Shown: positions 23,509 to 28,928 of the stretch, in pieces | Layout of the letters: the number at the start of each line of letters is the position of its first letter | Numbering within the stretch: the stretch's first letter is position 1 | NCBI GenBank assembly: GCA_036501185.1 | Contig: DASYAU010000102.1 | Location: 1-28,928 of the forward strand | Length of the DNA: 28,928 nucleotides | Direction: 5' to 3' | DNA from: Korobacter sp036501185 | GTDB lineage: Bacteria > Acidobacteriota > Terriglobia > Terriglobales > Acidobacteriaceae | Made by a program: the position numbers and the translations under genes | Notes under the pieces: model-generated | Told to the model about the DNA's origin: nothing | The model's input: the letters and a program-made list of their open reading frames with translations, nothing else | The model's database searches: none

Positions 23509-23637
23509 TCCGACTCCTGCGCGGCGAGCTCCCGCGTGCGGATCTTCGGCGCGCTTCCGGTGATACTCCCGCTGGTCCGGGGCCAATTCCGGTAGGTCCG
23601 CGATCAGCGCAGCATCGAGTTCCGCCGCTGTGATCAC
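23509..23637 (-). other. Open in-frame leader between pgeF and the hydrolase, possible N-terminal extension
   Basis: A GTG at 23637-23635 overlaps the pgeF stop (GTGA). It opens 43 codons without a stop directly in frame with the hydrolase ATG at 23508. The encoded peptide, beginning VITAAELDAALIADLPELAP, is charged and not signal-like. It would push the signal peptide to an internal position, so I favour the ATG, but the overlap looks like translational coupling. Confidence 0.35.
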
Positions 23638-24518
23638 GGTTTGATCCCGATCGCGGCCATCATGCGGCCGGTTTTTCCAGACTCCGCGCGGTGCGAGAAG
23701 AAGCGTTTCGTATCGCAGGAAGTACACCCGTCGAGCACCGTGATGTTCGCTTCAGATACGCCTGCATCCAGCAACTGGCGCCGGTTCGCTTCAATGAGGT
23801 CGAGCTGGATCTTCGTCGCCGGCTCGCCGTGTCCCGGCGCGCGCTGGTTCAGGAACAGCATGGGGTACTTGTTGTGCAGCGATTCGAAATCGTATTCCTC
23901 GTGAAACAGCTCTTTCGCGTAGGCAAACTGCGATTGGAACGCTTGCACCAATTCTTCTCCCACGGTGTAACAACACTTGTGAACGCCCGGCCCGATCGCC
24001 GCCCGTATGTCGCGGGGATCAGTTCCGTAAGCTTTGCGCATTTCGCCTATGCCTTTTTCCACGATGCGCGCGACGGTCCCACGCCAACCGGCATGAAATG
24101 CGCCTACCGCTTTCTTCTTCGTGTCCACCACCAGTACCGGGACGCAATCGGCTGTTTTGATCCCGATGAGCAGCTCGGGAGCGTTGGTGATGAGTCCGTC
24201 TCCGGACAGCAATTCTTTTGTGGGCGCAGTTACGCGGTGCACTATGCCGGAGTGGATCTGTTTCAACTGCACCATCGGCCAGCCCTTCGCTCCGATGGCA
24301 GCCGCGAACAACTCGCGGTTGCGCTCGACGTTTTCGCACGTGTCGTGTTCGGTGATTCCGAGGTTCAGCGACCCTTTCCCATACACGTTGGACACTCCGC
24401 CCTTGCGCGTGCTGAAGCCATGGACGAGCCAGGGCAGATTGAAGTTAGGAGCCATCAGAACGACAGGATTTGCCCGGCGTGCAGCCTGCTTTTTCTTGGA
24501 TTTCACCACGGTAGGCAC
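23634..24518 (-). CDS. pgeF: Peptidoglycan editing factor / purine nucleoside phosphorylase, YfiH/LACC1 family, 294 aa
   Basis: This family, once described as multicopper polyphenol oxidases, is now linked to purine nucleoside phosphorolysis and to editing of peptidoglycan precursors. Family blocks are all present: HGFSTRKGGVS, LNLG, LKQIHSGIVH, DGLITNAPELLIGIKTADCVPVLV, AVGAFHAGWRGTVARI, AAIGPGVHKCCYTVG and LDGCTSCDTKRFFSHRAESGKTGRMMAAIG. The metal-binding His and two Cys (KQIHS, TADC, FHAGW) are intact. The start is a GTG at 24518 with no good ribosome site; the first 20 residues (SKKKQAARRANP) are basic and may be over-long, with ATG at residue 22 as an alternative. It is divergent from the small gene at 24583, with a gap of only 64 bases. 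Confidence 0.93.
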   Translation of the reverse strand: MPTVVKSKKKQAARRANPVVLMAPNFNLPWLVHGFSTRKGGVSNVYGKGSLNLGITEHDTCENVERNRELFAAAIGAKGWPMVQLKQIHSGIVHRVTAPTKELLSGDGLITNAPELLIGIKTADCVPVLVVDTKKKAVGAFHAGWRGTVARIVEKGIGEMRKAYGTDPRDIRAAIGPGVHKCCYTVGEELVQAFQSQFAYAKELFHEEYDFESLHNKYPMLFLNQRAPGHGEPATKIQLDLIEANRRQLLDAGVSEANITVLDGCTSCDTKRFFSHRAESGKTGRMMAAIGIKP

Positions 24519-24582
24519 GCTTCGATTGTAACGGCTGTGGCGCCTGACGCGGGCGAAGGTGCTCTGCTATCCTAACTTCGTC

Positions 24583-24939
24583 ATGTACGAGAATTTCTAT
24601 GCCACCGAGCGCTGGGCGAAAAAGAAGGTCCACTGCATTTACCAGTGCCTCGTCGTCGCCATTGCTACCCGCCACGCCGACGCTGTCGATATCAAGTTCA
24701 ATGTTGACGACCGCGGTGTCTGGATCGCGCTTCCGCATACCGCCTGGGTCGAGTTCGCCCGCCGCAACCCTGGCAAGGTCATTACCGATCCTATGGCGGT
24801 GCAAGCCGCTGGGCGCTACCTGAAACAGCTCATCGAAAGCGGCGAAGACAATGGCCGCGAGATGTTTTCGGTCAGCGAAGAAGAGACGTTGCACCAGCTC
24901 GACGAGTTCTTCAAAGAAATGCGGGCAGTCCCGGCCTAA
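24583..24939 (+). CDS. Conserved-looking small protein of unknown function, 118 aa
   Basis: I do not recognise a family. ATG 24583 is preferred over an in-frame GTG at 24559. There is no ribosome site; a possible -10 box TATCCT at 24568-24573, 18 bases after CTGACG, would start transcription within a few bases of the ATG, so the message may be nearly leaderless. The protein has mixed alpha/beta character: MYENFYATERWAKKKVHCIYQCLVVAIATRHADAVDIKFNVDDRGVWIALP, then a helical C-terminal half with AAGRYLKQLIESGED and EETLHQLDEFFKEM. It has two cysteines four residues apart near 26-30 and no signal peptide or membrane segment. It is soluble and cytoplasmic. The balanced composition and codon use support a real gene. 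Confidence 0.7.
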   Translation: MYENFYATERWAKKKVHCIYQCLVVAIATRHADAVDIKFNVDDRGVWIALPHTAWVEFARRNPGKVITDPMAVQAAGRYLKQLIESGEDNGREMFSVSEEETLHQLDEFFKEMRAVPA

Positions 24940-24978
24940 GCCGAGCGCCCGCTGGTTTCCTTCCTGCTATTTCTCTGC

Positions 24979-25818
24979 TTATCGCTCAATCTTCGCGAAC
25001 GGCTTGCGTGCGAATGCGCCGATCATCGGCGGCATAATCGCTGCGCCACGGGTTTGCAGCGCCTCTTCGCGCAACCGCTGCGGCAACGAATCGCTCACCA
25101 CTGCGCCGGTCATCATCCCCAAAGCCTCCATCCCGGGCAGCAGGCTGCGAATCGTCTCGGTCACCCACTCGTAAACCGGGCTATTGGGGCCGCCGTCCAT
25201 CACGCTGCTGGCGCGGCATTCCGGTGAGGGCAGCCCTGCTTCCTGCATCAGGTAAAAGAGCTGCGCCCCGATATTCGGACGCGGCACCGCTCGCAGGTAG
25301 TAATCGACAATCAGCTGCACCGCCGAGTGCATCATCGGCATCTCGGGATAGCCCTTCGGCGCGTACGACAGGTCATATTCCTGGAATGCGATCAGACCGC
25401 CGACATGCACCATGTTCGCGGACTTCTTAAGCACCGCCAGTGCATCCGGAACCTGGATCAGCACATGCCGCCCGATGATGGCATCGTAGGCTCGCACCGG
25501 CGTGTGCGACGCCACGTCCGTGTGCTCGAACGAGACGTGATCGTGTCCTGCGTTGCGGCAGCGCGTTTGCGCCGTCTCCAGCGCGGCAGCGTCAATGTCG
25601 ATGCAATGCAGCCGTCCATGCGGACCAAGCAATCGCGCCGTGATCAGCGAAACTTCGCCGATGCCGCACCCGATTTCCAGAACCCGCATGCCGCCCGCAA
25701 CTCCGGCGCGGCGAAGAAAACTGTCTGTGAGTGGATTCAGTACGGAAGCTTGCAGCGCCAGCCGACGGCGTTCGTGGTCAATCCTGTCGGCCTGCACCGT
25801 AATGCTAGGGTTGCTCAT
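24979..25818 (-). CDS. SAM-dependent class I methyltransferase, 279 aa
   Basis: The Rossmann-fold methyltransferase motif I is clear (MRVLEIGCGIGEVSLITARLL), followed by the acidic end of strand 2 (LHCIDIDAAALETAQTRC), motif II/III (FEHTDVASH, YDAIIGRHVLIQVPDALAVLKKSANMVHVGGLIAFQEYD) and a helical C-terminal region. The pattern fits UbiE/Methyltransf_11/25-type enzymes acting on small molecules; the substrate cannot be told. ATG 25818 is chosen; a GTG ten codons upstream (25848) is the alternative, and only a weak GGGG precedes the ATG. It lies 95 bases after the STAS gene on the same strand. A six-pair stem (CCGGCA / TGCCGG at 25861-25878) in that gap has no T-run. Confidence 0.88.
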   Translation of the reverse strand: MSNPSITVQADRIDHERRRLALQASVLNPLTDSFLRRAGVAGGMRVLEIGCGIGEVSLITARLLGPHGRLHCIDIDAAALETAQTRCRNAGHDHVSFEHTDVASHTPVRAYDAIIGRHVLIQVPDALAVLKKSANMVHVGGLIAFQEYDLSYAPKGYPEMPMMHSAVQLIVDYYLRAVPRPNIGAQLFYLMQEAGLPSPECRASSVMDGGPNSPVYEWVTETIRSLLPGMEALGMMTGAVVSDSLPQRLREEALQTRGAAIMPPMIGAFARKPFAKIER

Positions 25819-25913
25819 GGCGTTTACCCCACGTCGGAAGTGCCGCACATTATATGCCCGCCGGCAAGGGCGTGCCGGTTCAGTTCCGATGAAATAATCT
25901 TGGAGAAATAGGG

Positions 25914-26258
25914 CTAAAAACTCTTCGCCGCCACCTCGGGGGTGGGATACAGTCCCACGATCTTGTCGATGGAAGTCAACAAAAGTACCTTCGCCACGTG
26001 CTCATTGCAGCCCGCCAGGCGCAGTTCACCCCCGACTTCTTTCATTCGGCCCGCCACCATCACGATGATCCCCACCCCGGTGCTGTCCACATGGCTCACC
26101 TTGGTCATGTCGAATATCAATTTCTTGTGGTTCTCGGCAATCAATTGCTTCGAGTTCCACTCTATCTGCAGGGAGTCGTTGCCCATCGTGATCCTGCCCG
26201 TCATTTCCAGGATCGCAATGTCCGGTTGCACGCGTTTGGATTGAATATTTAGCTGCAC
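25914..26258 (-). CDS. STAS-domain anti-anti-sigma factor, SpoIIAA-like, 114 aa
   Basis: The entire protein is one STAS domain: IAILEMTGRITMGNDSLQIEWNSKQLI, then KKLIFDMTKVSHVDSTGVGIIVMVAGRMKEVGGELRLAGC. Ser59 in the DSTGVG turn is the residue that cognate anti-sigma kinases phosphorylate. Such proteins switch partners with an anti-sigma factor or feed a stressosome-like circuit; no anti-sigma kinase or sigma factor lies in this window. The start is a GTG at 26258 because GGGAGG sits nine bases upstream; a GTG at 26276 would put that site inside the gene. It is divergent from the small gene at 26365. Confidence 0.93.
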   Translation of the reverse strand: MQLNIQSKRVQPDIAILEMTGRITMGNDSLQIEWNSKQLIAENHKKLIFDMTKVSHVDSTGVGIIVMVAGRMKEVGGELRLAGCNEHVAKVLLLTSIDKIVGLYPTPEVAAKSF

Positions 26259-26364
26259 TGAAATTGTCCTCCCCACCCATTGGGCCTCACATCTTACGGA
26301 GCCATCCGAACTCCGTCAACGACGTTGGTTGTGACCGCACTCGGAAATCCGATAGTCTGGATGC

Positions 26365-26631
26365 ATGTTCGCCCGCAAAATCCGCGTCGAATACGAAGAA
26401 CATGACCAAAGCCGGCCCGCTCAACTGAAATGGCTGGACAGCTTCGCCATGCGCAGCTTCACCAACGATCCCGTCTTCGACGACACGCTTCCCACCGGCG
26501 ACGGCCAAATGGAAATCGGCGTCCGCGTCCCGCTCGAGCGCCTGCAACATGACATGGAAGATTGGTTCCGGCGCAAAGGCTATCTGACGAAAGAAAGTTC
26601 GCTCAAAGTAGAAGAGCTCAAGAAGCCTTAA
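26365..26631 (+). CDS. Small protein of unknown function, 88 aa
   Basis: The family is unrecognised. The protein is charged and soluble: MFARKIRVEYEEHDQSRPAQLKWLDSFAMRSFTNDPVFDDTLPTGDGQMEIGVRVPLERLQHDMEDWFRRKGYLTKESSLKVEELKKP. The C-terminal half looks helical and there is no signal peptide. No ribosome site precedes the ATG. A TAGTCT about ten bases upstream could be a -10 box, which would make the message close to leaderless, as suspected for the gene at 24583. It is the only gene on its strand between the divergent STAS gene and a convergent lipoprotein gene. Even amino-acid composition supports coding, but this is not certain. Confidence 0.6.
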   Translation: MFARKIRVEYEEHDQSRPAQLKWLDSFAMRSFTNDPVFDDTLPTGDGQMEIGVRVPLERLQHDMEDWFRRKGYLTKESSLKVEELKKP

Positions 26632-26638
26632 TCGAAGG

Positions 26639-26662
26639 AAAAGCGGAGGCCGGAGCCTCCGC
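26639..26662 (-). terminator. Terminator of the lipoprotein gene
   Basis: On the minus strand the stem GCGGAGGC / GCCTCCGC (eight pairs, four-base loop) is followed by TTTTCCTT. It lies 22 bases past the stop at 26685 and just after the convergent gene's stop, so it may act on both. Confidence 0.78.
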
Positions 26663-26684
26663 GCTATAGGGATTCAGCGTTCTT

Positions 26685-27542
26685 TTACTGCTTCGTTAAC
26701 GTGAAACCACCTTCGCCAGCCGTGTTGAGCAGGCACGATCCGCCAGAGACGTAGGCATACCCACCGGTAAAGTTGGCCGGCGCGGTCGCACTGTCAACCA
26801 CTCCGTACACCAGGAACTCCGCAGGGGTGCCATTCTCGCTTTCTGACACATCGAGGAAGAGCAATTCTCCGGCTGCGAACGAATCGGCATTCAACGTTGT
26901 GCCCGATACCACGCACCCGGCAGGCGGAGTGATGTTCACACTCACAGGGGTGATTTGGAATGTACCCTGCAGGCTGCCGGTGGCGGTTGCGGAGTTGGCT
27001 ACAGCGAAATCGAATGAGAGCACTGCGCCGTTTCCGGCCGTGTCCGTACCCGTCCAAGTTCCGCCGAGCGGGCCGCTCACGAGCTTTGCCGAAACGCTTC
27101 CCGATAATGTTCCCAGGCATCCGCTGGTGGTGGAATAAGTTCCTGACATGGAGGTCACCGTTGAACTGCCGGACGGCACGGTCAACGTGACGGCGAAAGT
27201 TCCTCCGTTCGTCGCAATATTCAGGGGAAGCTTTCCATTGCTAATCGTCCCACTAACCGCCACGCTGCTGCTCGATTGGGAAGGAAACAAGCAAGAACTG
27301 CTGCTATCGAAAGGCATCAGGTTTCCCGAAACCGAGGATCCGGTGAAAACCAGGTGGCCGCCAAACCCAACGATCTGTCCGCCCGTTCCACTGGTCAGCT
27401 CGATGTCCCAATTTCCCGAAGTGGTCGAACCGCCCCCACCACCTGAGCCCCCTCTGAAATTGTCAAGAGACTTGCCGGTTGCACAACCCATGAGCCATCC
27501 GAACAGGCCAAGTACCACCACCACTGTCCACAGCTTCTTCAT
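26685..27542 (-). CDS. Gly/Ser/Thr-rich lipoprotein of unknown function, 285 aa
   Basis: A lipoprotein signal with a good lipobox, MKKLWTVVVVLGLFGWLMGC (Cys20), is followed by a Gly-rich linker (RGGSGGGGGSTTSG). The mature part is beta-rich: alternating hydrophobic strands and Gly/Ser/Thr turns such as GNWDIELTSGTGGQIVGFGGHLVFTGSSVSGNL, SGTISNGKLPLNIATNGGTFAVTLTVPSG and a second set GGTWTGTDTAGNGAVLSFDFAVANSATATGSLQGTFQ. Five or six cysteines could pair outside the cytoplasm. It suggests one or two repeats of a beta-sandwich or lipocalin-like fold, but no known family is recognised. GGAGG precedes ATG 27542. It is separated from lexA upstream by lexA's own terminator. Confidence 0.82.
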   Translation of the reverse strand: MKKLWTVVVVLGLFGWLMGCATGKSLDNFRGGSGGGGGSTTSGNWDIELTSGTGGQIVGFGGHLVFTGSSVSGNLMPFDSSSSCLFPSQSSSSVAVSGTISNGKLPLNIATNGGTFAVTLTVPSGSSTVTSMSGTYSTTSGCLGTLSGSVSAKLVSGPLGGTWTGTDTAGNGAVLSFDFAVANSATATGSLQGTFQITPVSVNITPPAGCVVSGTTLNADSFAAGELLFLDVSESENGTPAEFLVYGVVDSATAPANFTGGYAYVSGGSCLLNTAGEGGFTLTKQ

Positions 27543-27682
27543 TCAATTCCTCCGCAGGTGCAGAACGCATTGACAGCGAACCGGCGCGTCCAGTCCCGGC
27601 CAACTCCGCGAGTTTTTCCATTTACTTCGGAAAATGACTCGTCGCTGGCTGGTGAAGCTAGAAGGGTAGTCAGCTTCTTGCA

Positions 27683-27711
27683 AAAAGAAAAGTGCCAATT
27701 GATATGGCACC
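27683..27711 (-). terminator. Intrinsic terminator of lexA
   Basis: On the minus strand the stem GTGCCA / TGGCAC (six pairs, seven-base loop) is followed by TTTTCTTTTTGC. It lies 30 bases past the lexA stop. Confidence 0.8.
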
Positions 27712-27741
27712 AGTGGCGTTTCCGCTTTGGTCAACAGGACG

Positions 27742-28371
27742 TTAATACTTGCGCAGAACTCCGATCACGCGCCCCTGTACCTGCACCGAATCCGCCGCTA
27801 CACGAATGGGCTCCATTTTGTCGTTTGAAGGCTGCAATCGTGTAATTGGTCCCTCGCGATAGATCCTTTTCAGCGTCGTGTCGGAGTTATCCACCAGCGC
27901 CACTACGATTTCTCCATCCCGCGCCGTATTCGTCCTCTCGACCAGGACATAATCTCCGTCTACGATATGTTCGTCCTGCATCGACTCGCCGCTCACTTCC
28001 AACACAAATACATCCTTCGATCCCGTGAAGTCGCCCAGAGAAATCGTCTCCGGATTGGCGATGGCCTCTATCGGTTGACCGGCCGCAATCCGTCCAAGAA
28101 AGGGAATGCCCGGATTCGCGGCAGCCGCGGCCGCGGCAAACGACTTCTTCAATTGACCCTTGGGTTTGATCAGGTCGATGGAGCGCGCGTGATTATACGA
28201 GCGCTTCAATAGCCCCTTCGCTTGCAGATTTCCGACGTGCTTGTGGACCGTGGCCAACGATGACAGTTGCACGCCCTCGGCAATCTCCTCGAATGAGGGC
28301 GAATACCCATGAGTATCAACGAACCGCGAGATGAAGTCGTAAATCTCTCGTTGCCGACGGGTCAGCGCCAT
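27742..28371 (-). CDS. lexA: LexA SOS repressor, 209 aa
   Basis: LexA represses DNA-damage genes and cleaves itself when RecA is active. The N-terminal winged helix has LTRRQREIYDFISRFVDTHGYSPSFEEIAEGVQLSSLATVHKHVGNLQAKGLLKR. The cleavage site is A97-G98 in GRIAAGQP, and the catalytic pair is Ser130 (SGESM) and Lys168 (DTTLKR). An unusual run of seven alanines (79-85) lengthens the linker between the domains. AAGGA precedes ATG 28371. Repeats at 28416-28452 in its upstream region are candidate operator elements, since LexA usually controls its own gene. No recA or error-prone polymerase lies nearby. Confidence 0.96.
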   Translation of the reverse strand: MALTRRQREIYDFISRFVDTHGYSPSFEEIAEGVQLSSLATVHKHVGNLQAKGLLKRSYNHARSIDLIKPKGQLKKSFAAAAAAANPGIPFLGRIAAGQPIEAIANPETISLGDFTGSKDVFVLEVSGESMQDEHIVDGDYVLVERTNTARDGEIVVALVDNSDTTLKRIYREGPITRLQPSNDKMEPIRVAADSVQVQGRVIGVLRKY

Positions 28372-28671
28372 GTTTTTCCTTCCTCAATGCTCGCGAATCG
28401 ACTGGGTGAGGCGATCTTTCGCTCGCAAGTATCGGCGAAAGGAAAGCGAAAGTCAAGAACTGTCTCTTTCATCTGCATATCCGTGCCTGGTGCCACGCGA
28501 GTGCGGTTTCGACACGGTCAATTCTGCTTTTGTCCGCCCGTGACGTCTTAGGTTCCGCTGGCGAAGGTTGGGACGAATTCCGGCGCCAAGGGACAGGCGC
28601 GCGACTCGTCCCACCCCCGCCAGCTAGCCTAGATTTTCGGGTGCCGTATATTGGCACATAGGAGCTCCGCC
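28372..28671. other. 300-base divergent region between lexA and the exported protein gene
   Basis: No gene is seen. The lexA side holds the GCGAAAG repeats (28416-28452). The other side has a GTATATT stretch at 28646-28652 flanked by GTGCC and GGCAC, which could supply a -10 box for the gene at 28672, and GGAG as its ribosome site. A canonical GAAC-N4-GTTC LexA box was not found. Confidence 0.5.
28416..28452. promoter_or_regulatory. Candidate operator repeats upstream of lexA
   Basis: CTTTCGC (28416-28422) faces GCGAAAG (28435-28441) as an inverted repeat with a 12-base spacer. A second GCGAAAG (28446-28452) repeats directly 11 bases on, about one helical turn. They lie 45-81 bases before the lexA ATG. 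Their role as LexA or other repressor sites is inferred from position. Confidence 0.4.
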
Positions 28672-28928
28672 ATGAACCTGAATACGAATGGCGCAAGAAC
28701 GATCGCCGCACTGGTTGTCCTGAACGCTGGCCTCTTCGTCTCGCAAAACGCTACCACGCTGCACGCCCGTTCAGCCGAGCTACGCGCGACTCGGGCCGAC
28801 ATGTGCGCCGCCCGGACGCAGGCCCATATCGCTGCCATGCAAGCACGCATCCACGCGCGTATGGCCCAAAAGCAGGTGGAGCAGGCCCGCAAACAAGTGG
28901 AGAAAGACGTCCATCATGCGACGGTCAT
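28672..28928 (+). CDS. Exported alpha-helical small protein, C-terminus cut by window edge
   Basis: ATG 28672 has GGAG seven bases upstream and stays open to the right edge (85 residues visible). The N-terminus (NGARTIAALVVLNAGLFVSQNA) is a signal peptide or membrane anchor. The remainder is rich in Ala, Arg, Gln and His and should form long helices: AELRATRADMCAARTQAHIAAMQARIHARMAQKQVEQARKQVEKDVHH. No family is recognised. The frame on the opposite strand here is a by-product of the GC-rich codons. Confidence 0.65.
   Translation, partial: MNLNTNGARTIAALVVLNAGLFVSQNATTLHARSAELRATRADMCAARTQAHIAAMQARIHARMAQKQVEQARKQVEKDVHHATV

Noticed and set aside
26325..26345. TGTGA half-site between the STAS gene and the gene at 26365
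   Set aside because: The matching TCACA half is absent; one half-site is expected by chance.
28643..28665. Possible sigma-54 promoter (TGGCAC) before the last gene
   Set aside because: The -12 GC element is not at the required spacing and no TTGC follows.
1..28928. tRNA, rRNA, CRISPR arrays, insertion sequences, phage or toxin-antitoxin genes
   Set aside because: No cloverleaf, direct-repeat array, transposase, integrase or matching protein motif was seen on either strand by eye.

Overview
The window reads as a chromosomal segment of a GC-rich, Gram-negative, soil-type bacterium. Gene content and protein style (Ser/Thr-rich secreted proteins, Ala-rich linkers, many small membrane-anchored TPR proteins, a System II cytochrome c assembly pair beside hemA, a lone lexA) fit Acidobacteriota of the Terriglobia/Koribacter type. 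That assignment is inference from style, not from a marker-gene comparison. No rRNA, tRNA, CRISPR array, transposase, integrase or phage gene was seen; the window looks like core or backbone DNA rather than an island.

Layout. (1) 1-3269, minus strand: a formate/nitrite-type channel, a membrane-anchored short-chain dehydrogenase, a 64-residue Pro/Glu-rich protein and a GT39-type glycosyltransferase cut by the left edge. (2) 3502-4461, plus strand: a secreted, extremely Ser/Thr-rich protein ending at a strong bidirectional terminator. (3) 4539-9156, minus strand: nifJ (pyruvate:ferredoxin oxidoreductase, single chain) with an overlapping dihydroorotate-dehydrogenase-like flavoprotein, which lacks the usual catalytic Cys/Ser motif. 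(4) 9535-10917, minus strand: a phospholipase C/acid-phosphatase-family lipoprotein. (5) 11124-21987: a block centred on cytochrome c and heme. It holds two divergent paralogous TPR membrane proteins, ResB and CcsA, a histidine kinase with a sigma-54-type response regulator, a hemolysin-III family membrane protein, a third TPR paralogue, hemA, and a small monoheme cytochrome c. (6) 22083-28928: assorted genes, namely an NTF2-like secreted protein, an alpha/beta hydrolase, pgeF, a methyltransferase, a STAS antagonist, two small unknown proteins, a lipoprotein, lexA and a partial exported protein.

How they may work together. ResB-CcsA, three near-identical-architecture TPR anchors, HemA and an exported c-type cytochrome together suggest a locus for making and maturing cytochrome c, with a two-component system immediately downstream. 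Two near-perfect CRP-type palindromes (TGTGAT-N4-ATCACA) lie upstream of nifJ and of the first TPR gene, and a degenerate copy lies upstream of resB. The one at the TPR gene sits close to -41.5 from a good -10 box, so a CRP/FNR-family regulator encoded elsewhere may tie pyruvate/ferredoxin metabolism to cytochrome c maturation. This shared site and the CcmI-like TPR trio beside a System II (not System I) assembly pair are the most interesting things here.
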